Shown here one piece after another: positions 24,324-34,525 of a stretch of 64,000 nucleotides of DNA. Under the pieces are notes generated by a model. The model worked only from the letters and a program-made list of their open reading frames with translations, was not told the DNA's origin and searched no databases. Both the position numbers and the translations under genes were made by a program. Source of the stretch: CAVTWY01 sp963738575 (GTDB lineage Bacteria > Pseudomonadota > Gammaproteobacteria > Burkholderiales > Burkholderiaceae_C). The stretch's first letter is position 1. The number at the start of each line of letters is the position of its first letter. The stretch is from contig CAVTWY010000002.1 in NCBI GenBank assembly GCA_963738575.1, positions 1,178,001 to 1,242,000 of the forward strand, in the 5' to 3' direction.

Positions 24324-25463
24324 TCACTTGGGTTGCTCGACACCCTCAAAGCCCAAGCACTGGCGCCGCACCACCTCAGGCAAAAACTGCTCTTTGGCCT
24401 GCACGCGCCGCACCCAGTCGGCATGCGTAACCGCATGCGGTGCGATGGCGTCGCGGATCACCGACAAGCCGGCTTCGGCGTGCACTGCAGACGCATGCAT
24501 CTCCACATCGCGCAGCGTTTTTGCAATGGCCGCGCGGATGGGCACGGGCTCGTTGCGCGTGGGGCGCGCGTCCACCAACACCCCGTCCAAGCCAAATCGA
24601 CAGGCCTGAAAGCGGTTGTAGGTGTAGGGCAAGTAGTCGTCTTCGTGCGGCTGAAAGGGCCGCTCCATCAACAACCAGCGCGCCACACATTGCAAGTAGG
24701 CCGCAATGCCGGCCGCGCGTTCGATGGTCAAAGGGGTGTCCATCACCCTCACCTCGATCGTCCCAAACTCGGGCTTGGGCCGAATGTCCCAGTAAAAGTC
24801 CTTCATCGACGACACCACCCCGGTGCGTGCCATCTTTTCGAAGAAAACACTGAACTCGTCCCAAGTCAGGGCGAAGGGTGCACGGCCCGCCAGCGGAAAC
24901 GCAAACACCGAGTTCAACCGTGCCGAATGAAACCCGGTGTCAGTGCCCTGTACATACGGCGACGACGCCGACAACGCAATCACGTGCGGCACGTAGCGGC
25001 TCATGGCGTGCAGCAACCACAAAGCGTCGTCAGCGTTGGTGCACCCGATGTGCACGTGCTGGCCAAAAACCGTGAACTGCTTGCTTAGGTAGCCGTAAAG
25101 CTCGGACACTTGACGGTAGCGCGGGGTGTCGACGATGCGGCGATGGCTCCAGTCTTGAAACGCGTGTGTGCCACCACCCGACAGCGCCAGGTTGAGCTTG
25201 CGCGCATCCACCACCAGGGCGTCGCGCACTTGCACCAACTGAGCCAAGGCCTCGGCGTGGGTGTGACAAATGCCGGTCGACAACTCGATCATGCTGCTGG
25301 TGATTTCGGGCTTGACGTCGGCAGCCAGTGTGCGCTTGGACGTCAGACGCAGCAGGTCCATCGCACCGGGCGTCAAATCGTAGTCGTGTCGATTGACGAT
25401 TTGAAGCTCTAACTCGATGCCCAGCGTAAAAGCCTGCGACTGTGCAAAGGGCTCCAAGCTCAT
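24324..25463 (-). CDS. YbdK-type carboxylate-amine ligase (glutamate-cysteine ligase 2 family)
   Basis: The 379-residue protein matches the GCS2/YbdK family, with FTLGIELELQIVNRHDYDLT, EITSSMIELSTGICHTHAEA, FGQHVHIGCTNADDALWLLH, and RPKPEFGTIEVRVMDTPLTI. Family members ligate glutamate and cysteine weakly or form other gamma-glutamyl or amide bonds. In this position it is likely a carboxylate-amine ligase rather than the main glutathione enzyme. The start ATG shares ATGA with the antiporter stop, so the two are co-translated. Confidence 0.92.
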   Translation of the reverse strand: MSLEPFAQSQAFTLGIELELQIVNRHDYDLTPGAMDLLRLTSKRTLAADVKPEITSSMIELSTGICHTHAEALAQLVQVRDALVVDARKLNLALSGGGTHAFQDWSHRRIVDTPRYRQVSELYGYLSKQFTVFGQHVHIGCTNADDALWLLHAMSRYVPHVIALSASSPYVQGTDTGFHSARLNSVFAFPLAGRAPFALTWDEFSVFFEKMARTGVVSSMKDFYWDIRPKPEFGTIEVRVMDTPLTIERAAGIAAYLQCVARWLLMERPFQPHEDDYLPYTYNRFQACRFGLDGVLVDARPTRNEPVPIRAAIAKTLRDVEMHASAVHAEAGLSVIRDAIAPHAVTHADWVRRVQAKEQFLPEVVRRQCLGFEGVEQPK

Positions 25464-26709
25464 GGCGCAACACCCTCTGTCCTAACCCGTGGCGCTGTTG
25501 CGTTGTCTTGACGGTCAATCTCGCCGGCGCCGCGCAAACAAGCCATCACCACCCATGGCGACGCCAACTCCATGCATGCAATGCACGCCAACAACAGGGC
25601 CATCAAGGCCTGCCCGTGACCACTGCTGCGGACCGTGAAATCCAAACCCAACACCCATGCCGTGGCCGACACAGGCGACAAGGCACCCCCCAACCAAAGC
25701 GCCTGCTTGGCCGACAAGCCACTGGGCCGCGCCAACAACAACACGCCCAGGCTCTTGGCCAGCCAACGCACCACCAACAACACCGCAGCAACGCCCACCA
25801 AGGGCAAGACTAGCGGGGAGACCACGAGGCGTTGACGATCACAAACAAACCCAATACCAAACCGGCGCCCAAGCTGCCAAAATGGCGCGGCCAAACCCAC
25901 GGGCGCTCGCTGCGGTTGCGCAACCATATGCCCGCCAACAGCGGCACCAGCAGCGTGGACAAGTGCAGCGTCTTGGCCAAGATCAAAGCCAGCATCACGC
26001 ATCCGGCCATCAGCAACACACCGTTGTCGTGCCGCAGGTCAAATCGACGCGCCACAAAATTGATGCCTTCGCCGATCAGCGCGGCCAACGCGATCGAACC
26101 AAAATAGCTGAATGCCACCGGCCCCACGGCCTGAGTCCACGTTTGGGGCTCATTCAAGCGCAGACCGGCTTGCATCAATTGCAGCGCCACAACGGCATAC
26201 AAGGTGTTCAGTGCAGACAGGGTGATCAAACGCTCAGTCACCTGGCCCGATGCGTTGGTCTCACTGACCACCCGCAGCACCAGCGCAGGGGCCGAGGCCA
26301 TCAAGATCAGCGCCAAAGGCACGGCGACATCAACAGCGACGCCCAATTTCAAGGCAACGAACCCCACCGCTGCCGCAGCGAACGAAGCCTCAAAAATGCT
26401 TGATGCCAACAGCCAAAGATTGTGACGAAGCCAGCGCAGGTTGAGGCGAGCTCCAGCCTCAAACATCAACACGGCCAACGCCGCGTCCACCAGCAAGCGC
26501 ACCACCGAATCGCGTCCATCCAGGCCCAATCCTGTGAGCGCCATCACGGTGCCAACCAACCCGTAGCCCACCAGCCGAGGCCACCGCAACACGCGCCACA
26601 CCACCTCGCCCACCAGCGCGGCGACGAAGGCAAGCACCGTCACCCCGAGCAACGAGTTGGGCGACAACGACCACGGTTGTTGAATCAATGACGACAGAGT
26701 TTCTGGCAT
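25460..26709 (-). pseudogene. Cation/proton antiporter (CPA2 type) with one frameshift
   Basis: The first frame (26709 to about 25830) holds roughly ten hydrophobic helices (EVVWRVLRWPRLVGYGLVGT, RDSVVRLLVDAALAVLMFEA, APALVLRVVSETNASGQVTE). The other frame (about 25830 to 25460) continues LVVSPLVLPLVGVAAVLLVV and ALWLGGALSPVSATAWVLGL. One base appears to be missing near 25824-25832. The reconstructed 415-residue protein is a sodium-or-potassium/hydrogen exchanger-like membrane protein without a visible regulatory RCK domain. The last codons overlap the downstream ligase start. Confidence 0.82.
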
Positions 26710-26930
26710 GGAAGCAGATCGACTGAGCAATCGAGCATCCTACTGGCATCAACTCAAGGGCCTGGGGCTTCCCGCTGCGGCACGCCACATTCTTTCAACC
26801 CGTTACGTGGATCAGCAGGCGCGGCGCGAGCATGCGCTTGACAGGGGCATTGCATTCGGTGGTGCAACCAGCCACCCGCCTTAACCAATTGGGCGTGCGC
26901 CTTGAGCACTGCACCACGCCAGTTTGACCG

Positions 26931-29063
26931 CTAAGCCTCCGTCAACAAACCGCGCTTGCGAAGCATCGGTTCAACTTGTGGCGCCCGCCCCCTGAAAGCG
27001 ACGTAGCTCGCCCCTGGCTCAACGCTGTTGCCCGCGCTGTAAACGTGGGTTTTTAGACGCTTTGCGATCGCGGGGTCAAAGGCGTCACCCGCTTCTTCGA
27101 AAGCAGAAAAAGCATCGGCGTCCAGCACCTCAGCCCACATGTAGACATAGTAGCCAGCAGCGTAACTCAGGCCCGAGAACAAGTGCTGAAAGTGGGTGAA
27201 TCGATGGTTGATGCCAACGCCCGGCGGCAGCGCCAGTTCGTCCAAAACACGGGCTTCAAAAGCCACCGCATCGCTTGGCACTTGGCCCAGGGGCAGCGCG
27301 TGCACGCGCAGGTCTGTCAGCGCGCTGGCGACGTAGCGAACGGTCTCGTACGCTTGCCCAAAAAGTTGTGCTGCGCTTAATTTTTTGAGCAAGGCTTCTG
27401 GCACAGGCTCGTTGGTGTCGATGTGGCGCGCGTGTCGCCGCAGCACGTCGGGCTCCATCGTCCAGTGCTCAAACAGCTGCGACGGCAACTCAACGTAATC
27501 GCGCAGTACGTTGGTGCCCGACAAACGCTCAAACTGCACGTTGGACAGCAACCCGTGCAAGCCGTGCCCGAACTCGTGAAACAAAGTGCGTACATCGTCA
27601 AAGCTAAGCAGCGTCGACTTGCCTGCGGGCGCTTTGTTGAAGTTGTTGTTGTTGACGATGATGGGCGTGACGTCGCCATGTGCACGCGACTGCCAGCGGT
27701 AGCCGTTCATCCAGGCACCACTGCGCTTGCCGGGTCGCGAAAAGTTGTCATGCAAGAAAACACCCACCACCGCCTGCGTTTGAGCATCTCGAACTTCGTA
27801 TGCCTTCACGTCGGGATGGTAGGTGGGCCAGTCAGGCTGCCAGTGAAACGTTACGCCGAACAACCGTGTGGCGCATTCAAAGGCCGCCGTGACCATGCGC
27901 TCGAGCGCAAAAAAAGGCTTGACTGCGGCATCGTCTACCGCGTAGATGCGTTGGCGAACGCTTTCAGCCCAAAAACGCCAATCCCACGGCTCGATGGGCG
28001 TTGGCACTTGCCCAGAGGCCAGCGCTGCACGTTGTGCGTCCACCAGCTGCGCCCGCTCCCGTTCAACCGCCACTTTGGCGCGGTCCCAAACGTTGCTAAG
28101 CAAGGCCTCGACCGCGCTCTGCTCGCGGGCCATCGAATCGGCCAGGGCGAACTCGGCATAGTTTGCATAGCCAAGCAGTTGAGCTTGCTCCGCCCGCAAC
28201 ATCAGAATCTCATGAACCAAGCTGCGGTTGTCGCTGGCGCCCGGATGCTCGCCACGCGACGTCCAAGCGCGCCATGCGGTTTCGCGCAAATCACGTCGCT
28301 GGCTGAAGGTGAGAAACGGCACCACCATCGAACGTGACAGCGTCACGATGCAACCGTCCAGCCCTCGCTCGAGTGCCGCCTGACGCGTGGCGTCGCGCAA
28401 AGCCAAGGGCAACCCAGCAAAGTCTTCTTCAGACCGCAACGGCAGGTTCCAATTGCTTTCATCGGCCAAAACATTCTGGCCAAACTGGGTCATCAGTTGG
28501 GCGAGGCGTTCTGAGATTTGTGCAAAGCGCTGCTGTGCTGCACCTTGCAGCTTGGCACCGGCGCGCACGAAGTCGAGGTGCACACGTTCGAGCAAACGCA
28601 GGCCCTCTGGGGTCAGCCCCAGGGTGTTGCGCGCCTGATGCAAAACGTCCAATCGTTTGAAGAGCCCGTCGTGCATGTAGACCGCGTTGGCGTGGGCGGC
28701 CAGCGGTTGTGCCATGGCCAGTTGCACCGCCTGCAAGGCCGGTGACGTTTGCGAGGCCGCCAAGTTGTCAAACGTCATCTCGATGCGCCGCACCAAACGG
28801 CCCGCCCAATCAAAAGCCTTCACGGTGTTGTCAAACGTGGGGGCACTGGGGCTCCGTGCGATCGCGTCGAGCTCCTGACGATGCACATGCATGCCCACAT
28901 CAAATGCTGGCGCAAAGTGCTCGGGACGCAACGCCGCAAAAGGCGGTAGCTCGTGCGGCGACGTCCACGGTCGCAGCAGCGGGTTGTCTTGCCTATCGAC
29001 AAAGTCAGTTTGGGTGTCGCGCATCGCTGCCATGGTGGGATGATGAATCTGGGTGGTCGTCAC
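26931..29063 (-). CDS. M3 family oligopeptidase (oligopeptidase A type)
   Basis: The 710-residue cytoplasmic protein has the zinc site HEFGHGLHGLLS (HExxH), and the downstream Glu is in SQLFEHWTMEP. Other family segments are GVFLHDNFSRPGKRSGAWMN and AAGYYVYMWAEVLDADAFSA. It degrades short peptides and signal-peptide fragments. The GTG start at 29063 shares GTGA with the stop of the upstream periplasmic coiled-coil gene. Full length compared with the 680 residues of PrlC. Confidence 0.93.
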   Translation of the reverse strand: MTTTQIHHPTMAAMRDTQTDFVDRQDNPLLRPWTSPHELPPFAALRPEHFAPAFDVGMHVHRQELDAIARSPSAPTFDNTVKAFDWAGRLVRRIEMTFDNLAASQTSPALQAVQLAMAQPLAAHANAVYMHDGLFKRLDVLHQARNTLGLTPEGLRLLERVHLDFVRAGAKLQGAAQQRFAQISERLAQLMTQFGQNVLADESNWNLPLRSEEDFAGLPLALRDATRQAALERGLDGCIVTLSRSMVVPFLTFSQRRDLRETAWRAWTSRGEHPGASDNRSLVHEILMLRAEQAQLLGYANYAEFALADSMAREQSAVEALLSNVWDRAKVAVERERAQLVDAQRAALASGQVPTPIEPWDWRFWAESVRQRIYAVDDAAVKPFFALERMVTAAFECATRLFGVTFHWQPDWPTYHPDVKAYEVRDAQTQAVVGVFLHDNFSRPGKRSGAWMNGYRWQSRAHGDVTPIIVNNNNFNKAPAGKSTLLSFDDVRTLFHEFGHGLHGLLSNVQFERLSGTNVLRDYVELPSQLFEHWTMEPDVLRRHARHIDTNEPVPEALLKKLSAAQLFGQAYETVRYVASALTDLRVHALPLGQVPSDAVAFEARVLDELALPPGVGINHRFTHFQHLFSGLSYAAGYYVYMWAEVLDADAFSAFEEAGDAFDPAIAKRLKTHVYSAGNSVEPGASYVAFRGRAPQVEPMLRKRGLLTEA

Positions 29064-29596
29064 TTGCCTGCGCGAACGGCCTTTTCGTCGTCTTCACGGT
29101 AACGGCGGTTGCTGCACTGGTCTTTCCACTGTTGGTGGGTTTCGTTGAACGCATTTTCACGGGCTTTGGATGCAGCGTTGCGGCTGTTCCATGCGTCAAT
29201 TTTGCCGTCAACCACAACCTTCTTTTGGTTGTAGTCGCTCACAGCAGTGGCCGCCTTCTGGTTGAACGCGTTGATGGCCTCGACGTTGGCGGCGTCAATG
29301 GCGGCGCCTTCGACCTTGAGCATCTCCAGTGCGGCCAGCGTTTTGGCCAAGACGTCGCGCTCGCCTAGCAGTGAGGCGCGCTCAGCGTCAATCTTGCTGC
29401 GATCTTGGTCGATGGCTTCACGCTCACCCTTCATCGTGTCTTGTTGTTTGAAGCAGGTGCGCAGTTCGGCCCTGGTCATCAGCTTGTCGTTGGCGGGTTT
29501 GATCTTGTCGCTCTGGGCTGCGACCTGCACGCAGGCCAACATGGCCATCAGGGTCGCCCCAACCTTCATGTTGCGGGGCCATTTCATTCCGTTCAT
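29060..29596 (-). CDS. Periplasmic coiled-coil protein of unknown function
   Basis: From the ATG at 29596, preceded by AGGAAGA, the protein has 178 residues. It has a signal peptide (to VQVAAQS) and then a long charged helical segment (about residues 60-130) predicted to be coiled coil, containing AIDQDRSKIDAERASLLGER. A pair of Cys residues (TCFKQQD and QCSNRRY) may form a disulfide. I recognise no domain. Its stop overlaps the oligopeptidase start. Confidence 0.75.
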   Translation of the reverse strand: MNGMKWPRNMKVGATLMAMLACVQVAAQSDKIKPANDKLMTRAELRTCFKQQDTMKGEREAIDQDRSKIDAERASLLGERDVLAKTLAALEMLKVEGAAIDAANVEAINAFNQKAATAVSDYNQKKVVVDGKIDAWNSRNAASKARENAFNETHQQWKDQCSNRRYREDDEKAVRAGK

Positions 29597-29667
29597 GGGT
29601 CGTCTTCCTGTCGTCAAATGCAAACTGGGGTTAGCACTACGAGATGATATCGGCACCCATGAACCCC

Positions 29668-31359
29668 TCAGCCCTTGCTGTTTTGCTGATCTTGCAACAA
29701 CCGCCACATCACCTTGCCGCTGCCTGACTTGGGCAGCGAGTCGACGAACGACACCAAACGCGGCACCTTGTAGGCCGCCATGTGCTCGCGTGACCAATCG
29801 ATGATGTCTTGTTCGGTGGTGCTTGCTTTGGCCTCGGGCCGCAGTACCACCACGGCTTTAACGGTCTCACCTCGGTACGCATCGTGCGCCGCGATGATGC
29901 AGGCTTCTTGCACGGCGGGGTGTTTGAAGAGCATCAACTCGACCTCGCTGGGCCACACCTTGAACCCGCTGGCGTTGATCATGCGTTTGAGTCGATCGGT
30001 GAGAAAAAAGTAGCCCTCCTCGTCCATGCGACCCAAGTCGCCGGTGCGAAAGAACGACTTGCCGTCGATGGTCACAAAGGCATCTTGCGTGGCCTGGGGC
30101 TGCTGCCAGTAGCCCTTGAACACCATGGGCCCGTGGGTGACGATTTCGCCCACCTCGCCCACCGGCATTTCTTGAAGGGTTTCCGGGTCGACCACGCGCG
30201 AGTCGACACCAAAGATCGGAATGCCCAAGCATTGAAGCTTGGGGTGCTCGTGTGGATTGGAGTGGCTGGGTGCTGCGGTTTCTGTCAGGCCGTAACCCTC
30301 GATGAAGGTCAACCCAAAATCACGTTGCAAGCGCTCGCCCACCGCTTGCGGCATGGCGGCACCACCGCCGGTGATGAACTTCAAACTCGAGAGGTCAAAG
30401 TTGGCCACGTTCGGGCTGGCCAACAAGTCGATCACCATGGTGGGGATGCAGGTCCAAAGCGTGACGCGGTATTTGGCAATCAAGCGCGCGGCCAGCTCGC
30501 GGTCCCAGCGCGGCAGCAACACAACGGTTGAGCCTAACCACAAAGCAGCATGCAGTCCGTACATCATCCCGGTTATGTGAAACAGGGGCACCACCCCAAG
30601 CGACGTGGTGGCGGCACTGGCAAAGCTCCACTCCCCGTTCACCGTGTTGGGCATCAGGGTGCGGTGCGTGTGCATGCAACCCTTGGGCAAGGCGGTGGTG
30701 CCGGAGGTGTACGGCAGGATCGCCAAGTCGTCGGGTTGACCGGTGTAGGGCAGCGGCGCCCGCTGCGCCTTCAAAACGTCCTGCCAAGACACCGCCCCCG
30801 TGGGCAAGGCGTGCTGCCCGTACAGCCAGTCGGCCATGGCAGGCGGCATCAACTCGGCCGCTTCGCGCGGCGGCAAGGCGTCGGTGTAATGGGTCACCAC
30901 CATGTGTGCCAGCCGCTGTGACGGGTCCAAGCGCTCGTTGGCTTGTGACAAGGCACCCGCCAACTCTGCCGTCACAAAGGCCACTTTGGTTCCTGGGTCG
31001 GTGATGTAGTGCCCCAGCTCGTCGGCTCGGTTCATCGGGTTGACGGGGACCACCACCGCCTGGGCCCGCAAGGCGCCGTAAAAAGCAACGGCGTATTGAG
31101 GGCAGTTTTGCATCACCACCATCACGCGATCGCCCGGCTTCACCCCTTGCGCTTGCAGCCAGCCTGCCACCGCCAGCGCTTGGGCTTCAAAGGCTGCAAA
31201 GGTCAGCGCTCGGCCCAAGAATTGGTAAAACACCTTGTTGGGGTAGCGGCGTGCGCTGACCTCGACGTTGAACCACAGCGTGGTCTCGGGGATCACCAAG
31301 TCGCGGGGCAGTCGGCGTGGCCAATGGGCTTCGTGGGGCGGGATGCGGGTCATGGACAT
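29668..31359 (-). CDS. Acyl-CoA synthetase, long-chain fatty acid CoA ligase type
   Basis: The 563-residue protein is an ANL-superfamily AMP-forming ligase. It shows the phosphate loop LPYTSGTTALPKGCMHTH, the A5 motif GYGLTETA, the hinge RTGDLGRMDEEGYFFLTDR with the LKRMINASG region, and the catalytic Lys near the end (LPKSGSGKVMWR). It activates a carboxylic acid to acyl-AMP and then acyl-CoA. Chain-length preference cannot be read from sequence alone. It stands alone between divergent and same-strand neighbours. Confidence 0.92.
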   Translation of the reverse strand: MSMTRIPPHEAHWPRRLPRDLVIPETTLWFNVEVSARRYPNKVFYQFLGRALTFAAFEAQALAVAGWLQAQGVKPGDRVMVVMQNCPQYAVAFYGALRAQAVVVPVNPMNRADELGHYITDPGTKVAFVTAELAGALSQANERLDPSQRLAHMVVTHYTDALPPREAAELMPPAMADWLYGQHALPTGAVSWQDVLKAQRAPLPYTGQPDDLAILPYTSGTTALPKGCMHTHRTLMPNTVNGEWSFASAATTSLGVVPLFHITGMMYGLHAALWLGSTVVLLPRWDRELAARLIAKYRVTLWTCIPTMVIDLLASPNVANFDLSSLKFITGGGAAMPQAVGERLQRDFGLTFIEGYGLTETAAPSHSNPHEHPKLQCLGIPIFGVDSRVVDPETLQEMPVGEVGEIVTHGPMVFKGYWQQPQATQDAFVTIDGKSFFRTGDLGRMDEEGYFFLTDRLKRMINASGFKVWPSEVELMLFKHPAVQEACIIAAHDAYRGETVKAVVVLRPEAKASTTEQDIIDWSREHMAAYKVPRLVSFVDSLPKSGSGKVMWRLLQDQQNSKG

Positions 31360-31413
31360 GGGCTAGAGTCGCGGGAAAGCGCAAGATACACCCGCCCTTA
31401 GCGAGACCACACC

Positions 31414-32514
31414 ATGACTTTCCACAACTTCAAACGCTTTTTTGCAGGGGCCGCTGCCCTGGCGATCGTGGCGGGATGCACCACAACGGCGGGCCCACAA
31501 TGGCCCCGTTTTGACTTGCAGGGCCACCGCGGCGCGCGTGGACACGCCCCCGAAAACACCATGGCGGCTTTCAACCAAGCACTGACGATGGGTGTGACGA
31601 CGTTGGAGCTGGACATCGGCATCTCTGCCGACGGTGTGCCTGTGATCGGCCATGACCCGCTGCTCAACCCCAACATCACCCGCGACACCAGCGGCCAGTG
31701 GTTGCAAACGCCAGGGCCTGCCGTGAGGAGCCTGACGCTGGCCCAGCTTCAAACCTATGACGTGGGGCGCATCAAACCCGACACACCCTACGCTAAAACA
31801 TTTGCCCAACAGCAGCCGCGCGATGGTGAGCGCATGCCCACGCTTGCGGCGCTGTTTGAGCGGGTGAACGCAACGGGTGCCAAGCACATGCGTTTCAACA
31901 TCGAAACCAAGCTCAGCCCCGCACAACCCCAAGCCACAGCCGACCCACAAACATTTGTGCGCGCCTTGCTGGCGGTGGCGAAAGCGCACGGCATGACCGA
32001 GCGCATCAGTGTGCAAAGCTTTGACTGGCGCACCCTGCGCGAGGTCAACCGCGTGGCGCCCACGATCCCCACCGTTTGCCTGACAGTGCGGCAAAGCTGG
32101 CTTGACAACGTGGCCACGGGCCAATGGACCGACGGCATCACTTTGGCGGCCCACGGCGGCACGGTGCCACGCATGGTCAAAGCGGCAGGCTGCAAAGTTT
32201 GGTCGCCCGCTTTTGCCAACCTGGACGCAGCGCAACGCGACGAGGCGCGCCAACTGGGCCTCAAAACCGTCGTTTGGACCGTGAACCAGCCCGCCGACAT
32301 CGAACGCATGATGGCCTTGGACGTCGACGGCATCATCAGCGACTACCCCGACCGGGTTCGCGGACGCTATGGTCAAGCGCAACATGGCGTTGCCAGCGTC
32401 CGTTCGATAAGCCATTGCTGTGCTGACGAGACACTTGCAAGGGCTGAGACAATAGCGGCCTTCCCGACCCCATCCTTGGCGGCCTTGCCGCCCGAAATGC
32501 CGCGCCTGACATGA
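31414..32514 (+). CDS. Glycerophosphodiester phosphodiesterase lipoprotein
   Basis: The 366-residue protein has a lipoprotein signal ending in the lipobox IVAGC. A GDPD TIM-barrel follows with LQGHRGARGHAPENTMAAFN, LELDIGISADGVPVIGHDPL and the second-half RISVQSFDWRTLREV and VDGIISDYPDRV. The catalytic His of GHRGARG and the Glu and Asp of ELDI are present. It hydrolyses glycerophosphodiesters to glycerol-3-phosphate at the outer envelope. The last 45 residues are not conserved family sequence and run through the likely argG promoter region. The stop overlaps the argG ATG. Confidence 0.92.
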   Translation: MTFHNFKRFFAGAAALAIVAGCTTTAGPQWPRFDLQGHRGARGHAPENTMAAFNQALTMGVTTLELDIGISADGVPVIGHDPLLNPNITRDTSGQWLQTPGPAVRSLTLAQLQTYDVGRIKPDTPYAKTFAQQQPRDGERMPTLAALFERVNATGAKHMRFNIETKLSPAQPQATADPQTFVRALLAVAKAHGMTERISVQSFDWRTLREVNRVAPTIPTVCLTVRQSWLDNVATGQWTDGITLAAHGGTVPRMVKAAGCKVWSPAFANLDAAQRDEARQLGLKTVVWTVNQPADIERMMALDVDGIISDYPDRVRGRYGQAQHGVASVRSISHCCADETLARAETIAAFPTPSLAALPPEMPRLT

Positions 32515-33836
32515 CCACCATCCTTCAACACACCCCCGCTGGCCAGCGCGTTGGCATCGCCTTCTCGGGGGGGCTGGACACCAGCGCTGCCCTGCTTTGG
32601 ATGAAGGGCAAAGGCGCTACCCCCTACGCCTACACCGCCAACCTGGGGCAGCCAGACGAACCCGACTACGAAGACATCCCGCGTCGGGCACTGGCCTATG
32701 GCGCCGAAAGAGCGCGGCTGGTGGATTGCCGCGCCCAGTTGGTGGCCGAAGGCCTGGCCGCACTGCAATGTGGGGCCTTTCACATCTCGACCGCCGGTGT
32801 CACCTACTTCAACACCACCCCCATCGGCCGCGCTGTGACGGGCACGATGCTGGTGGCCGCCATGAAGGACGACAACGTCAACATCTGGGGTGACGGCAGC
32901 ACCTACAAGGGCAACGACATCGAGCGCTTTTACCGCTACGGCTTGTTGGTCAACCCTCAACTGCAAATTTACAAGCCTTGGCTCGACCAAGCCTTCATTG
33001 ACGAGTTGGGCGGCCGCACCGAGATGTCGGCCTTTATGCGCGCTGCGGGTTTTGACTACAAGATGTCGTCTGAGAAGGCCTACAGCACCGACTCCAACAT
33101 GCTGGGTGCCACGCACGAGGCCAAAGATCTTGAGCAGTTGAACAGCGGCATCATGATCGTTCAACCCATCATGGGCGTGGCGTTCTGGAAGGACGACGTG
33201 GTGGTCAAACGCGAAACCGTGAGCGTGACCTTCGACGAGGGCACGCCGGTGGCGCTGAACGGTGTGGCCTACGCCGACCCGGTGGCCCTGATGATGGAGG
33301 CCAATCGCATCGGTGGCCGCCATGGGCTGGGCATGAGCGACCAGATCGAAAACCGAATCATTGAAGCCAAGAGTCGCGGCATCTATGAAGCCCCCGGCTT
33401 GGCGCTGCTGCACATCGCCTACGAGCGTCTGGTGACAGGCATCCACAACGAAGACACCATCGATCAATACCGAGACAACGGTCGGCGCCTGGGCCGCCTG
33501 CTGTACCAAGGCCGCTGGTTTGATCCCCAAGCCATCATGCTGCGCGACACATCGCAGCGCTGGGTGGCGCGCGCCGTCAGCGGCGTTGTGACGATTGAAC
33601 TGCGCCGAGGCAACGACTACTCCATTTTGAACACCGAGTCGCCCAACCTCACCTACAAGCCTGAGCGCCTGACGATGGAAAAAGGCGCGTCGAGCTTTTC
33701 ACCGCAAGACCGCATTGGTCAGTTGACGATGCGTAACTTGGACATTGCCGACACGCGGGACAAGCTGTCAACTTACGCCAAAGTGGGCTTGCTCAGCAGT
33801 GGGCTCGGTGCCCTGCCTGCACTGAAGCAAGAATAG
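32511..33836 (+). CDS. argG: Argininosuccinate synthase
   Basis: The 441-residue protein has the ATP-pyrophosphatase P-loop IAFSGGLDTSAALLWMKGKG, and the aspartate- and citrulline-binding segments DGSTYKGNDIERFYRYGLL and STDSNMLGATHEAKDLEQL. It is of the longer E. coli type. It joins citrulline and aspartate in arginine biosynthesis. The ATG overlaps the upstream stop (ATGA), so it is either translationally coupled or has its own promoter inside the phosphodiesterase tail. Confidence 0.96.
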   Translation: MTTILQHTPAGQRVGIAFSGGLDTSAALLWMKGKGATPYAYTANLGQPDEPDYEDIPRRALAYGAERARLVDCRAQLVAEGLAALQCGAFHISTAGVTYFNTTPIGRAVTGTMLVAAMKDDNVNIWGDGSTYKGNDIERFYRYGLLVNPQLQIYKPWLDQAFIDELGGRTEMSAFMRAAGFDYKMSSEKAYSTDSNMLGATHEAKDLEQLNSGIMIVQPIMGVAFWKDDVVVKRETVSVTFDEGTPVALNGVAYADPVALMMEANRIGGRHGLGMSDQIENRIIEAKSRGIYEAPGLALLHIAYERLVTGIHNEDTIDQYRDNGRRLGRLLYQGRWFDPQAIMLRDTSQRWVARAVSGVVTIELRRGNDYSILNTESPNLTYKPERLTMEKGASSFSPQDRIGQLTMRNLDIADTRDKLSTYAKVGLLSSGLGALPALKQE

Positions 33837-33849
33837 CCGCACAAGGGGC

Positions 33850-34371
33850 TTAGGCCAGACGTTTCTGCGCAAAAGCCCACGCCCGAAGCACCACCAACTC
33901 CGACTTCACGTCAGGGGGAAAGCCGACCCTTTTTTGGCGTCGGCTGTTGATCAGGTTCTCGAACAGAATCGTCAGCGCCTCGGGATCGTCCCACACGGCG
34001 TGAAGGTTGTTGACAACATGCGGGTAGCTGGCCAAGGTTTGAAACATCCGCAGGTTCTTGGGCAACGCCACAAACCAAGCCATGGCCTCGTCAGAGGCTT
34101 GACGATCTAGCTTGGAGGGCGCCTTGCGGGATTTTTTCCAATCTGCCAGCCTGCGGCCGGGGCCGTCGAAGTCGAAGGCGGCCAGCGATTCTTCGGTGCC
34201 GTCATTGGCGACAAAACTTGTGCCTATGAGCACGTCGCTGGTTTTGGCTGCGGGCGGGTTGAGGGTCGCAGTTTGCGAGCGGCTGGTTGATGGCTTGGCC
34301 ACGGCAGCTGAAACCGAGCGAGTACTGGGCGCAGCGGGTTTGGTCGGGCGGTCGCGTTTGAAGAAAAGCAT
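33850..34371 (-). CDS. Conserved-looking hypothetical protein
   Basis: The 173-residue protein has a basic, Ser/Ala/Pro/Thr-rich N-terminus (about 50 residues, probably disordered) and a helical C-terminal half (DEAMAWFVALPKNLRMFQTL, FENLINSRRQKRVGFPPDVK). It has no signal peptide or recognisable motif. It is convergent with argG. I assign no function. Confidence 0.6.
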   Translation of the reverse strand: MLFFKRDRPTKPAAPSTRSVSAAVAKPSTSRSQTATLNPPAAKTSDVLIGTSFVANDGTEESLAAFDFDGPGRRLADWKKSRKAPSKLDRQASDEAMAWFVALPKNLRMFQTLASYPHVVNNLHAVWDDPEALTILFENLINSRRQKRVGFPPDVKSELVVLRAWAFAQKRLA

Positions 34372-34525
34372 GTCGTGTCACCAAGCTGGAGCCCTGCCAT
34401 GACATGCAGAAATCGCACCGCAGGGAAAAATACCATTCACCCAAGATGGTAGGGATTGAATGTCCAATCGGCACGCCGCCACAAGGCAAAAACACGCCTT
34501 GGCGCGACTTCTTTCACGTCCTGGC

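Noticed and set aside
26708..26884. A 58-codon plus-strand frame starting MEADRLSNRASYWHQLKG
   Set aside because: Its ATG is the same palindromic CATG as the antiporter start. Composition looks plausible, but there is no ribosome binding site or recognised homologue, so I leave it unannotated.
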